Source of the DNA: Meconema thalassinum
Taxonomy: Eukaryota > Arthropoda > Insecta > Orthoptera > Tettigoniidae
DNA length: 64,000 bases
Reading direction: 5' to 3'
NCBI GenBank assembly: GCA_946902985.2
Contig: OX336389.2
Span: forward strand, 170,200,704-170,264,703
The notes beneath the pieces are model-generated. The model made no database searches. It saw only the letters and a list, made by a program, of their open reading frames with translations, and had not been told where the DNA came from. Position 1 is the first letter of the stretch; every line of letters starts with the position of its first letter. Below are positions 22,470 to 35,200 of this stretch, piece by piece. The position numbers and the translations under genes are program-made.

Positions 22470-24830
22470 ATGGCAGATGAGAGTATAAGGAAGATGTTGG
22501 AGGAGATGTCCAACAATTTGTCTATTTGGTTGAATGAAAGCATGAAGGAGATGGAAGCTAGGAATACTAGTCGAATGGAGGAGAATTCTAGTAATATGTC
22601 TGCTAATTTGAAAGCTAGCATGAATGAAAGTGTAAAGCAGATGCTGGATGAAAATTTGAAAGTTCTTCAGACCAGTTCTGCAAACTTAGAAAATGATATG
22701 TCGCGTTTACAGACCAGTACCCAGGGAATCCAGAATGCCGTGACTGACATTCACAAGGATGTGTCTGATGTTCAAGTAGATGTTTCTAAGGTACAGAAAG
22801 ACCTTACTATGTTGAATCTTGATGTTGCTAATGTCCGGGGTGATATTTCATGTGCTAGAGCAGAAGTAATCGTTGTTAGGAATGATGTTGCTACTGTACA
22901 AGATAAAGTAGAAGAAGTTCAAAGAGAGATTAAAAATGTTCGAACCGATGTGTCAAACGTTCAATTAGACATAAATAATATTCATTCTGATGTAAATGAG
23001 ATGCAAAGCGACATCAATAAGATACAAGTAGAAGTAAATACAGTTTTTGTAGACATTGCTAAAGTTCAAACTGATGTTAATAAAGTTAGAGAAGAAATTG
23101 AAACTTCAAAAACGCTTTGTACTCGTAACATTAGTGCTTTAACAACTAGGTTGGTTGACGAGTCTGTTGGGACAACAGCTTCTTTAGCTGGATTAAAATA
23201 TGATGTAGAGGTCATGAGAACCCAAGTCTTAGATCATAATCGTTTACTTAAGGAAGACATTGAAGTAGATATTGCGGAAATGTTAACTGCAAATGTAACG
23301 GTTTGGAAAGATGAATGGAACAGGTCAAGTGGGGAACATGTAAATCAGATTCAGGAGCGAATTGAACGAAAACTTGCCAGTACACAAGTAGACATAAATA
23401 ATGAAGTAGTTCAAACTAGAAAGGATTTGAGTATAAGGATGGATTCGATATCCGAAAAGCAGGTAGAGGATAGAACTCAAATAGGTCAGGACGTGCAAGC
23501 ATTAAAAACCGCGTTAGAGGAACAAATTCATAAGGTTGTCTCTGATGTTAATGAAACTACGAGCAAACTTCAGAATTTGAAACTAGGAGAAGCTAGCATG
23601 ATGGAAACCTATAAAGAAGAGTTGATTAGGAAAGTCATCACGGAAATCACAGATAAGGATCCAGAAGGCTTGACTGGTGAAGATGATAGGAATTACGTCA
23701 GAAGATGTAACCTCGCTACAGAAGAGAGATATATTAGTCCTGAGGAACGTATATTCAGATTTCGGGAAGAAGAAGAGGATAGGAATATTGAACCTGAATG
23801 GAAATATCGTGATAGTGGGAAGAATTACATGGATTCATATCCAAGAAATGTGACAGTCATCCGAAACTTTGAGGACAAACCTCAAAAATTTAGTAATACT
23901 GATAGTCTAACACCGATAGAATATATCAGGAACCTTAAAGACTATTTTATTGAAGCCCATATTCCCAGAGAAAGAGAGATGAGAATCGTAGAAAGATTTC
24001 TAGCTGGAGGACCCCTTGAATGGTTCAGAGCATTTCGGTACACTTTCAGTAATTTCGTCGAATTTGCAGAGGCACTGATAAAACGATTCTGGTCAATAGA
24101 AGCACAGAATTCATTAAGAGCTGAGGTATACTCGAGGAAGTATTCAGGTACTCTTCCAACACGGTACGCTGATTTCTTCACGAGCCAGTTATCACGCTTG
24201 AGATTTTTGCAACCCCCATTGTCGACAGAGCACTTGATAGATGCGATTTCTCGTATGCTGCCTGTGGAGGTAAGAAGACTTATCATATCGTCAAATATCA
24301 GGGATTTGACCAGTATGGACGAACTGTTGAGAAGGCTTGACTACACGAGTCCGATGCCAAATGTGGTTCAAAAAGGTCAGAGGCACGAATTCAAAGACAT
24401 TAATACAGTCTATATGGATCAAGTCCAGCAAACTGATAAGCCTGCTGATGAAGAAAAAACTGAAAATGTAGGTCCTCACAGGAACAATTATTTTCGCAAC
24501 AACCGATCACAAAGACAGCAAAGACGAGGCTGGAACAATAATAGAGGGAATTATAATAACGGAAGAGGTAGATACTATAATAACCTGGGGTACAATAGAA
24601 ACTACAACAGAAATAACCAGTACCTGAATCGAAATCAGAATTCTCAAGGTCAGGTTATGACACCCGACAAGTATCAAGAGAGAGAGAAAGAATGTCAGCA
24701 GTATCTGAAGGAATTACGAGAGAAGGAAGCTGAAAACCAAAAGAAAAGACAGGATGTAGTGATCGATCTTGGTCCTTCTACAAGTCAGCAGAACTTGGAA
24801 AACAGGAATTCAGGACAGAAGAGAAAGTAG
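22470..24830 (+). CDS. gag: Intact Gag polyprotein (786 aa) of the gag-only element
   Basis: Structural protein of an LTR retrotransposon. Residues about 90-211 form an uninterrupted ladder of about 17 heptads with V/I/L at positions 2 and 5 (for example DVSNVQL, DINKIQV), a strong coiled coil. Residues about 475-625 look like the retrotransposon capsid domain: PIEYIRNLKDYF, then WFRAFRYTFSNF, FAEALIKRFWS and RYADFFTSQLSRLRFL. Residues about 667-730 are Asn/Arg/Gly/Tyr-rich with RG and RNNR motifs and no CCHC knuckle. The frame is open throughout, unlike internal region 1, and no pol follows, so assembly with enzymes supplied in trans is the only plausible way to move. The start is the first ATG, in context GAAATGG. 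Confidence 0.88.
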   Translation: MADESIRKMLEEMSNNLSIWLNESMKEMEARNTSRMEENSSNMSANLKASMNESVKQMLDENLKVLQTSSANLENDMSRLQTSTQGIQNAVTDIHKDVSDVQVDVSKVQKDLTMLNLDVANVRGDISCARAEVIVVRNDVATVQDKVEEVQREIKNVRTDVSNVQLDINNIHSDVNEMQSDINKIQVEVNTVFVDIAKVQTDVNKVREEIETSKTLCTRNISALTTRLVDESVGTTASLAGLKYDVEVMRTQVLDHNRLLKEDIEVDIAEMLTANVTVWKDEWNRSSGEHVNQIQERIERKLASTQVDINNEVVQTRKDLSIRMDSISEKQVEDRTQIGQDVQALKTALEEQIHKVVSDVNETTSKLQNLKLGEASMMETYKEELIRKVITEITDKDPEGLTGEDDRNYVRRCNLATEERYISPEERIFRFREEEEDRNIEPEWKYRDSGKNYMDSYPRNVTVIRNFEDKPQKFSNTDSLTPIEYIRNLKDYFIEAHIPREREMRIVERFLAGGPLEWFRAFRYTFSNFVEFAEALIKRFWSIEAQNSLRAEVYSRKYSGTLPTRYADFFTSQLSRLRFLQPPLSTEHLIDAISRMLPVEVRRLIISSNIRDLTSMDELLRRLDYTSPMPNVVQKGQRHEFKDINTVYMDQVQQTDKPADEEKTENVGPHRNNYFRNNRSQRQQRRGWNNNRGNYNNGRGRYYNNLGYNRNYNRNNQYLNRNQNSQGQVMTPDKYQEREKECQQYLKELREKEAENQKKRQDVVIDLGPSTSQQNLENRNSGQKRK

Positions 24831-25017
24831 AGAGGAGAGAATGCATTAGCCACACACAACCCAGAGAAGAAGAGACTTATGATTAAGGAACATAGAAGAA
24901 ATATCATTATATGTAAGCCAATAATAATTCAATTTCGTGTTCAAGTGAATTGAGATATTTATAACACAGAGTTTAAAAACAATTTGCAACTGTTTTTAAA
25001 ACGTCGTGAAGGGAGAA

Positions 25018-28000
25018 TGCCCCCGTAAATTGAATTATATTGAGACCACGGTGACTGTATTGGCATATATGAATAAAGTTATGGCTGTCATAGTTGTGAC
25101 GTGGATATTCATGACGTAGGCACGGATGACGCAGACTTTATGCGAGTAGGCTGATGAAGCTGAGATTCTTGGTGACGTCATGATTTTGTTCGAGAAAGAT
25201 CTGAGATTTACGACGCAGTCGCAGGGAAACGAGGAATTGTGCTAAGGAAGAAGTTACGCGATTGGAGGAAAGGCTCGAACCAATGAATGATTGTTTGGAG
25301 GGAGACGGAGATTACTGAAACTACCATATTTAATTACTTTTGGAATGCAGAATTGTGGAAATCTATTTTCAGTTATGGCATTGATTTGGAATTTTGAAGA
25401 AATTAATTTTGAGTTTTTGAAATTTGAAAATCCGTCAAGTATAGCTAAAGTTAGAATTTCTAGCAATGACGGAGGAACAGGCTATGGAAGGGATGGATAC
25501 GCCCCTTAAGAAGTTGATAAAAGGTCTTGCACAGCAGAGAGGAGCGCTGATATCTCATATCTCATATCTCATTTTCTCGTGTCTTATAGTGGTTTTTCTG
25601 ATTATCATATTGTCAGACTTCGAGTGATTCGGTGAAGCAAGTCGTTATTAGCGCGTGTGGTAGAGCCCACCGCATCGATCGAGCACGGAGCAGTGCAGCA
25701 GTACCATTTTACGGTTTATGAAACTAGGCGAAGTTGAAACGCACACATAAACGAGTCTACAAGAATTTCTATCTAGAGTTAGATACTGCCTGTATGCTAA
25801 TTCTATTGTGCATTACAGTATTAAAGTGTGTAGGAAAGTTGAACATTTTCACGATTATAATTTGGAAGATATTCGCATTTTAAGACTGCAGACAAAAGTG
25901 ATTTTCTCGCCACCTGAGAAGCACTTTTATAATATCACATTCTACGCTACGGCTGACACGTGTATTGCAACCGTGATACTACATATTGCATTTGGTGATA
26001 CAACGCTACATTCTACAATGCAACATTATAATCTGGCAATTCTTTCCACTATTATTATAACAGAAGTGGAGATGGAATACTAAATCTTTAATGCAATTGG
26101 GACATATATCAATGGAGTGAAATAGCAGCATGGAACTTCGCTAATCGTCTTTCTACAAAAGCGAGCATGTAGTGAACATCCAACTACACTCATGCATCGT
26201 AGTCCAACGCTGAATTATATCAAATGGCAGTGGAATATCTTCATACTCTACAATTATGAACATTTCTGCGGAAATAATTGCAATAAACTTCATGGCGAAT
26301 TTCTACCAGAACTTCAGGGAACTATCAAGAGAGGCCAGGGTGGACCCGGCTCACAAAGAAGAGTTTTGCCAGAAGGATGTCTATCGTCTACACGGAGCAG
26401 TGCAATTTCCGGAGGAAGAAGCAGTTCTATTCTCCGAGGGCGCTGGTTCCAGGTTCGAGGTCGGAGCACATCTTTACGTTGGTGAAATGGAACCATCAGC
26501 AGTCTTCTTTGGAAGATTTTCCTCTAGAACTTCAATCAACAGATAAGGTAGTCGTGAACCTTTCTTGTTTTATTTGAGCCATTTAGCGATATCTGAGCAA
26601 CCATTTTCCCCATATTTTCTGTCCCATATATTTTGCCCCATATTGTTGCTTGATATTTCTGTACTCAGTACACTTTGATGAGTTATGCCTTTTTCTACGA
26701 TTTCTTGGGACATTATTATGTCATTGGCATATTTAGATAATTTTGGATCAGTTGAGACTGATATAATATATTCTTTCAGTAATTTGCATATTTTTGTAGT
26801 CACGATTTGACTGTAAAGTTAACGATTTTCTATGGCAAATTTGAATTCAGACAGCTTGTCATTTTATTAAAGTAATTCTATTCAGTAAATTACTTTGACC
26901 AATTTTCTGTCATCCTCCAGAAATAAGAATAATTAAAAGATTTTAGAGCGTTAAAATCTATTACTGTATCGACGATCTTGGAAATACTAGTCGTTTTATG
27001 AACATGATTGCAACATAGACATTTATCGTCAGTTCTGAAATACCATTGCATTATAGACAATTTTATGAAATATGAACTTTGAATACGATTTATTGAGTAC
27101 ACTATAGTAATGAACATTTGCTAGGAGATTTTCTCAATACTAAATTGGAACAATAATGTTTGCATTCCACTGTCTAATTGTATTCTATTCGACTATTTAT
27201 GCAGTTTAGATGAACTTTGATTGAAGATAGTATTTTTATACTGCGATACTTAGAAGATATTAATCTCAATTTTGATAGACCAGGGAGGCGTGTATAATCG
27301 TATTTGCTATTAAATTTATTTGTGATTGGCAAATTTTTACTTCATATCGATTCATGAATGAAACCCACGAAGGTTAAATATAATAACAGTTTTGATACAA
27401 TTAATGAATATAAGAATTTTTAAAGTGGAACTATGGATGTATAATCGTTAGTTCAGTGGACGTGTAAAAGTCGCTGATGAATAATGCCCTTGAATAAGTG
27501 AAGGAGATTCCCACAGTAATATTAATGAAGTTAATGAATTTATAAGTGGAGGTTTTTTGTATGTATTGTGGAAGATTTTGATGCCATATATATGGAGATA
27601 TATGATGAATTCTGGGCCTATTTTGTGCAATTTTGTGCGTTTGAGCGAGGTATTTTTCCGCTGAGTGTATTGTCCAGGTCCTTTGAAAATTAATCATGTG
27701 AAGTTACTGTTAAAATTAACAAGAGTGTTTAAATAATTTGAGATAACGATTTTGAATGGAGGTTACCGTCACAAATAATAATAATAATTATTAAAGCTTA
27801 TTAAACCTGAATATAACATTTAAATATAACTAACCTTCATTGGTCGATTATATCAACACGATTTAAGTAATTATCAACCGGATAAACGTGTGGTTTAATG
27901 TATTTCTAAAATAAATAATATAAATATTGTAAATAATTATGTAAATATCTTTAATAATAATTTGAAACGAAAGGGATTAATAGAGGCGTGTATACATTTT

Positions 28001-28948
28001 TCAATTGTCGTTTGACAATGTTATAAACAATTTATAATGTTATAAATAATTTATGATCATTTTGTTATAAACATTAAGCGTTTGTTATTATACTCTAAAC
28101 AACGCTAGTTAAACATTGGATTATACCATTAAACAAGATTTGGGATTATTAGAGTAATCCATGGATATTTGAATGGAGCATTTAAGGGATTTGCGTGATA
28201 ATATTTGAGCTGAGACGTGGACATTTAAAGTGTTTTGAAACGGAGCTAGGCTCTGATGTAACTAGCATATGCTAACGTTGGCTGGACAGGTGGGTCCATT
28301 TGACGATGCAAGCATGCGACATGGTGCAGGTGGCCTGACAACCGTATGATAGAGGCCAAGGTCGTCTACATAGCAGGCTTGCGGTTATAAATAAAATGTG
28401 ATGCTTATTAAAAGGAAAACAATTGCTATATGTCTCGTCCCAACTCCCTTATCCATTCCAAGTGTATTATTATTATTACGTTCTTTTGAGCTAGAAAGCT
28501 GAAATTTGGTATGCAAAGTCTACAAGTCCTACAGGAGGACATGATTACATTGACAATGGCTTCTGATTGCCACGTTTATTTTGTTGTTCAATTTTTGTTA
28601 TATGATTCCTTTATGTGAAATAAATTATTGTACAGTTTAAAGTTTCTTGTTTCCGTCTTGGTTCATTTTAAATATCATGGTGGAGGTTATTGTGAGGGCA
28701 TACTTTTAAGTGATCCAGTTGGCAACCCAGACCCGAGATTAATTTGAATAGGTAAGTAAAGGTAAGTATGAACCCCCGTATATTTTGGTGTGTTCCACAA
28801 TAATTTCTTGTTAACTACTGTGCTCTAATCTCGATAGTATCTGTCAGGGCCATTTTCATTGATGTAGCTGTGCCGGTGCGATTAATTATTGGCAATCCGA
28901 TTGAGGGGGCGGATATCTGACAGCCTATTATCCGGGTTAACGGGGACA
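25018..28948 (+). repeat. LTR 3 of the composite (3931 bp)
   Basis: Ends CGGGGACA followed by the duplicated GTAC and then the right part of the interrupted SINE. It is very close to LTR 1 and LTR 2. The extra C in AAAGTTTCTTG is one of the few length differences. Confidence 0.92.
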
Positions 28949-29224
28949 GTACCTTCAAGGCCACGGCCGCCTCCTTTACTCTTCCTTGCCTATCCATCCT
29001 GACCATCCCTTACCTTCCCTCATGAGGCCCCTGTTCGCTTTGCAGGTGTGGCCGCCTGGGCGAGGCGCCAATCACACCTCACCAGTTGTATTCACTCCGA
29101 TTAGATGTTCCCAGCTCTAGGACACTGCCCGTAGAGGCGGTAGTGGTGAGTTCCCTCGCTGAGTCCGTTGGGTCCACCAACCTGGAGGGTAAACGACTAA
29201 GAAAAGATAAGAAGAAAAGAAGAA
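28949..29224 (+). mobile_element. Right part of target SINE after the composite
   Basis: Resumes with GTACCTTCAAGG and ends in the polypurine tail. It completes the SINE begun at 10428. It is almost identical to 4042-4318, although the LTR element in that unit is reversed. Confidence 0.87.
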
Positions 29225-29915
29225 TTACCGTATTTATTGTGGAGTGAAAATATCATTGTGCTATCAGGTTGTATTTTTTTACACGAATAGGATGAATATT
29301 AATGGTTTCCGACTCAGAGAATGGACAGCTCAAAGTCGGATGGATACAATAAAATTATTTAAAAAGAAATAAGATTGTGGTCACTAGGGTGGCTTGAACC
29401 CACGACATAACTGTTACGGAGCTACAGCCTTACCCCTCCTACGCTTTTCCAGTACATCGGCTAGTTCACAGGTAGCTTACGTAACTGAATCCGAATGCAA
29501 TGGTTGAAGGTCGAATGATTTCAATTCAATCTTCAAGACCGGCAGGAATGCATTCATCAGTGCCTGGCATGTTTTCAACTTACAGTTACGTATCTTAATG
29601 ACTGATTTGTATTCTAATAATGCCCATCAACAGCAGATACCACCCTCAATTAACAACCGTCCACCATCTTTGATTACTTGGAGCTCGCCCTGCTGAGCCA
29701 ATCAAACAGGCGGTACACATGCGAGAAACGTTCCTCAAGCCTGTACCGAAACTGCGGCTACATCCAACCTTAACGTTACAGCCTGTACCGTTTCTTCTCT
29801 GAGGGTCAATGCTGGCGGTACGAAGTTACAACCTCTACCATCCCTCGTAGCGTTACGTAAAATCCAGCATTGATAACGCTCATTTCGTTGTTATTCGTAC
29901 CGACAACATTATCAA

Positions 29916-29987
<72 letters not shown>

Positions 29988-30674
29988 CATTATTATCTTA
30001 GGTGTGTGTGGAATCAGTGTGTTAACCGGTGACATTGTGTTGGCTGTGGTAATGTGCGTATTTGTAATTTTGGCTAGGTTTGGGAAGGAAATGATCGTGG
30101 CCTTCACTTAGGTACCATCCGGGCATTTGTCTGACTTAGAAGTAGGGAACCACGCCATTCCACCTCCAGCATAGCTAGGTAGAAATCTAACCTATCTCTT
30201 CCAAACTATCCTCTCGTGGCTTATTCTAGTGTTTAGCGCCGATGACCTCGTAGTTCCTCCCCTTTCAATCCCAATAACTAACTAACTAATTAACCAACTG
30301 ACTAGGCTTAGTGTACAGTTTCTAGCGCTGAGGCTAGAAATATCTTTGCAGGAAGAGATGGGGATCGAACCCAGGTCCTTTAAAAGAGGAGTCACATTGC
30401 ACACTCATCTCATGGAAGTTGGCTTTATGTAATTTTATTTCTGAATTATTTCCGGATTACGCAAGTTGTGAAAGACACACGTCCACTTCGAAACTGGGCT
30501 TACACAACTGCTTTGATTCCTTGTTGTGCATTATTTTCTTTCTCTCAACTATCTTGGACATTTTGAGTTACGTAACAGTCTTCAATATAATATCCAAATT
30601 GTATCGTACTAAAAAGCTGACACACTTGAGTGATGAATTACAATAGGTGTAATATAAAATTATTTGTTTCGTTT
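29225..30674. repeat. Body of repeat unit 3
   Basis: Same landmarks as unit 1, including the longest (ATT)n tract of the series (29914-29997), a reverse core relic with GGTACC at 30111-30116 and a reverse B-box near 30363. It is the sister of unit 1 by shared variants. Confidence 0.75.
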
Positions 30675-31163
30675 ATTCCTTTTCTTTTTCTAACCTCCAT
30701 TTAGGTTTTCCCACGGACTAAGCAAATGATCCCGCCTTTACTGCCTCTACGGGCAGTGTCCTGGATCTTGACATCCAATTATGGGATACAACTGGGGAGG
30801 GGGGCTGGACTAGCGCCTCGCCCAGGTGGCCTCACCTGCAAAATGAATAGTGGGCCACATGAGGGACGGGACAGGATGGGAAGAATGGGAGGGATAGACA
30901 TGGAACGGGGAAGGAGGCGGCCGTGGCCTGGCGTTAGATACCATCCCGACATTAGCCCGAAGACGAAGTGGGAAACCGCAGAAAACCACTTCGGGGATGG
31001 CTGAGGTGGGAATCAAACAACCTCGAATCATTTGGACCACCCGAGGCTGAGCAGACACCGTTCCAATCATACCGCTTTTCAAATTACGTAGCAGACCCAG
31101 GAATCGGACCTTGGGCCTCTGGGGTGGCAGCTAAGCATGCTGCCCACTACACAACGGAGACGA
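30675..31163 (-). mobile_element. tRNA-derived SINE, reverse (unit 3)
   Basis: Counterpart of 5737-6227. The core reads TAGATACCATCC on the plus strand, so the GTAC target is absent. Confidence 0.82.
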
Positions 31164-31368
31164 CCCAATATAAAATTCTAATTATTATTTATTGTGGAGT
31201 GAAAATATCATTGTGCTATCAAATTGTATTATTTTACAGGAATAGGATGAATATTAATGGTTTCCGACTCAGCATTGATAAGGCTTATTTCGTTGTTATT
31301 CGTACCAACTATATTATCATTAAAATTATTAGACTATTATTATTATTATTAATATTATTATTATTATT
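31164..31368. repeat. Short body derivative without the second-family SINE
   Basis: Matches 6228-6416 plus 6782-6791 and lacks the 352-bp SINE found in unit 1, so it gives the empty site for that insertion. The ATT-rich run near 31340-31365 is the insertion target. Confidence 0.7.
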
Positions 31369-31503
31369 AGTCGCTTCCGTAGCGTAGCGGTCGGCATGGT
31401 TAGCTGCTGCCCCGGAGGTCCTGGGTTCGATTCCCGGCTCTGCCACGAAATTTGAAAAGTGGTATGAGGACTGGAACGACTAAGAAGAAAAAAAGAAAAT
31501 AAA
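31369..31503 (+). mobile_element. Internally deleted SINE (unit 3)
   Basis: Copy of 6792-6926: the tRNA head with A and B boxes is followed directly by the purine-rich tail. Confidence 0.72.
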
Positions 31504-31518
31504 TTATTATTATTATTA

Positions 31519-32004
31519 TTTTCTTTTCTTTCTTAGTCGTTTACCCTCCAGGTTGGTGGAACCCACGGTCTCAGCGAGGGAACTCACCACTACCGCCTCT
31601 ACGGGCAGTGTCCTAGAGCTGGGAACATCTAATCGGAGAGGATACAACTGGTGAGGTGTGATTGGCACCTAGCCCAGGCAGCCTCACCTGCAAAGCGAAA
31701 AGGGGCCTCATGACGGAGGGTAATGGATGGCCAGGATGGATAGGCAAGGACGAGGGAAGGAGGCAGCCGTGGCCTTTAAGAAGGTATCATCCTGGCATTT
31801 GCCCGAAGACGAAGTGGGAAAACACGGAAAACCACTTCGAGGATGGCTGAGGTGGGAATCGAACCCCATCTACTCATTTGGAACACCCGAGGCTGAGTAG
31901 ACTCCATTCCAGTCCTCATGCGACTTTTCAAATTTCGTGGGAATCGAACCCAGGACCTCCGGGGCGGCAGCTAACCATGCTGACCGCTACACTACGGTGG
32001 CGAC
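31519..32004 (-). mobile_element. Full-length SINE, reverse (unit 3)
   Basis: Copy of 6942-7436, with a short deletion near 31940 where unit 1 has TGGTAGAGCCGGG. GGTATC replaces the target hexamer. Confidence 0.82.
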
Positions 32005-32030
32005 AATATAAATATATAATTATTATCATT

Positions 32031-32253
32031 AGTCGCCTCCTTAGCAGCATGGTTAGCTGCCGCCCTGGAGGTCCTGGGGTCGATCCCCGTCTCTGCCACG
32101 AAAATTTTAAATGTGGTATGTGGACTGGAACGGGGTCCACTGAGCCTTGGGTGTTCCAAATGCGTAGAGGGGGTTCGATTCCCACCTCAGCCATCCTTGA
32201 AGTGGTTTTCCGTGGTTTTGCACTTCGTCTTCGGTGAAATTCCGGTATGGTAC
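32031..32253 (+). mobile_element. Hybrid left part of target SINE before the forward solo LTR
   Basis: The first bases (AGTCGCCTCCTTAGC) match the head of the SINE at 7463, while the rest (AGCATGGTTAGCTGCCGCCC onward) matches the SINE at 7973. A recombination or deletion between adjacent direct SINE copies, removing about 0.5 kb, explains it. It ends GGTATGGTAC at the LTR. Confidence 0.8.
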
Positions 32254-35200
32254 TGCCCCCGGAAATTGAATTATATTGAGACCACGATGGCTGTATTGGC
32301 AAATATGAGTAAAGTTATGAATGTCATAGTTATGACGTGGATATTCATGACGTAGGCACGGATGACGCAGATTTCATGCAAGTAGGCTGGTTGAGCTGAG
32401 ATTCTTGGTGACGTCATGATTTTGTTCGAGAAAGATCTTAGATTTACGACGCAGTCGCAGGAAACAAGGTATTGTGCTAAGGAAGAAGCTACGCTATTGG
32501 AGGAGAGACTCGAACCAATGAACGATAGTTTGGAAGGAAGACGGAGATTGCTGAAACTACGATATTTGATTACTTTTGGCATGCAGATTTGTGGAAATCT
32601 ATTTTCAGTTATGGCATTGATTTGGAATTTCGAAGAAATTAATTTTGAGTTTTTGAAATTTGAAAATCCGTCAAGTGTAGCCAAAGTTAAAACTGCTAGC
32701 AATGACGCAGCAACAGGCTATGGAAGGGATGGATACGCCCCTTAAGAAGTTGATAAAAGGTCGTGCACAGGATAGAGGAGCTCTCATATCTCTCATATCT
32801 CTCATACCGCTGATACCGTATATATATTTCTGGTGATATATAGTTATTTTCAAGTGATTCAGTGAAGTAAGTTGTCTTTAGCGTGTGGTTAAAGCCCGGC
32901 GCATCGAACGAACTCGGAGCAGTTCCATTTTACGCTGCTCGAAACTAGGTGAAGTTGAAACGCTCACATTAACGTTTCCACCAGTTAAGATATCAAGCGC
33001 TAACTTCAGCCTGTGTTATAATTCTATTGGGCAGTATAACATTGAGGTGTGTAGAAGATTTGAACGATTTCACAGTTATACTTCGAAAGATATTGAAACT
33101 TTAAGGCTGCCAACAAAAGTGATTTTCTCGCTACAGGAGAAACACTTTTAAAATTCCACATTATACACTACGGCTGACACGTGGAGTGCAACAGTGATAT
33201 TGGAGAATACGTTTGGTATTACAACGATACAGTCTTCTATGGAATATTATAATCTTGCAGTGCTTTCAATGATTATAACAGTAGTTGAGATGGAAGGCTA
33301 AGGCTTTAATGCAATTGGGACATATATTGATTGGAGTGAAATAACAGCATGGAACTTCGTTAATCGTCTTTCTACAAAAGCGAGCATGGAGTGAACATCC
33401 AACTACACTCATGCATCGTGAATCCATCGCTGAATTATACCAGATGACAGTGGAAATATTTTCATACTCCACAACTATGAATATTTCTGCGGAAATAACT
33501 ACAATAAACTTCATGGCGAATTCCTGCAAGAACTTCAGGGAACTTTCAAGAGAGGCCAGGGTTGTCCCGGCGCACAAAGAAGAGTTTTGCCAGAAGGATG
33601 TTTTTCGTATCCACGGAGCAGTGCAATTTCGGAGGAGGAAGCAGTTCGATTCTCCGAGGACGCTGATTCCAGGTTCGAGGACGGAGCACATCTTTACGCT
33701 GGTGAAATGGAACCAACAGCAGTTTTCTTTGAAAACTTTCCTCTAGAACTTCAATCAACAGATAAGGTAGTCGTGAACGTTTCTTGTATTATTTGAGTCT
33801 TGTAGCGATATCTGAGCAACCATTCTTCCCATATTTTCTGTCCTATCTTTTATCCCATTTTCTTGATTGATATTTCTGTACTCAGTACACTTCGATGATT
33901 TATGCCTTTTTCTTCGATTTGTTGAGACATTGTTATGTCATTGGCATACTTAAATAATTTTGGATCAGTTGAGACTGATATTAGATTCTTTCAGTAATTT
34001 GCATTTTTTTTTGTAGTCACGATTTGACTGTAAAGTTAACGATTTGCTATGGCAGATTTGAATTCAGACAGCGTGTCATGTTATTAAAGTAATTCTATTC
34101 AGTAAATTACTTTGACCAAGTTTCTGTCATCCTCAAGAAAGAAGAATAATTAAATGATTTTAGAGCGTTAAAATCTATTACGATATCGACGATCTTTAAA
34201 ATACTAGTCGTCTTATGAACATGATTGCAACATAGACATTTATCATTGCATTATAGACAATTTCATGAAATATGACCTGAATTTGACAGTTAAATATAAC
34301 TAACCTTCATTGGTCGATTATATCAACACGATTTGAGTAATTATCAACCGGATAAACGTGTGGTTTAATGTATTTCTTGTATAAATAATATAAACAATAT
34401 AATATTGTAAAATAATTTTGTAAATATCTTTGTTAAATAATTTGAAATGATAGTGATTAATACAGGCGTGTATAAAATTTTCAATTGTCATTTGACATTG
34501 TTATAAACAATTTATTATTGTTATAAATAATTAATGAACTTTTGTTATTAACATTTAGAGTTTTGTTTTTTTATACTCTAAATAACGCTAATTAAACAAG
34601 TGGTTTGAACAATTAATCATGATTTGGGATTGTTGGAGTAATCCACTGGTGTTTGAATGAAGCATGTAAGACATTTGCGTGATAATATTTCAGTTGAGAT
34701 GTGAACATTTACGTGTTTGAAAAGGAGAGCCAAGCTCTGAGGTAACACGCTTATGCTAGGGTTGATCGAACGGGAGTCCACTTTGACGATGCAGGTGCAT
34801 TGCAGCTGGCCCGGACAACTGTATTACAGAGGCCAAGGACGTTCCATAATAGCCTTGTGGCTATAAATAAAATGTGAAGTATATAAACACGCAAAACAAT
34901 TGATATATGTGTCTCATCCCAAATCCCGTTTCCATTCCATATGCATTATTATTTTACGTTGCTATGAGCTTGAGAAAGCTGAAACATTATATGTAGAGGA
35001 TACAGGTCCTACAGGAGGACATGGTTATGTGGTCGATGGCTTCTGATTGCCACGTGGATTTTGTTGTCTTATTTTTGTTAAAATCATTCTTTATGTGAAA
35101 TAAATTATTGTGCAGTTTAAAGTTTCTCGTCTTCGTTCTGGTTCATTTTAAATATCATGGTGGAGGTTATTGTGTGGACATACTTTAAGTGATCCAGTTG

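Larger units (their letters stand above)
10659..28948 (+). mobile_element. Tandem LTR-gag-LTR-gag-LTR array of the GTAC-targeting family
   Basis: Three near-identical LTRs (10659-14588, 17840-21768, 25018-28948) alternate with two near-identical internal regions (14589-17839, 21769-25017). Only the outer boundaries carry the target duplication GTAC (10655-10658 and 28949-28952). Inner junctions run PPT to LTR and LTR to leader. This is the expected product of unequal recombination between LTRs of a single insertion and its copy. Both internal regions have gag but no protease, RT or integrase, so the array is non-autonomous. The tandem period is about 7.18 kb. Confidence 0.93.

Noticed and set aside
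15290..24830. Gag coiled coil read as a host cytoskeletal or spectrin-like protein
   Set aside because: It lies between LTRs, carries a retrotransposon capsid domain and continues into pol in the full-length copy.
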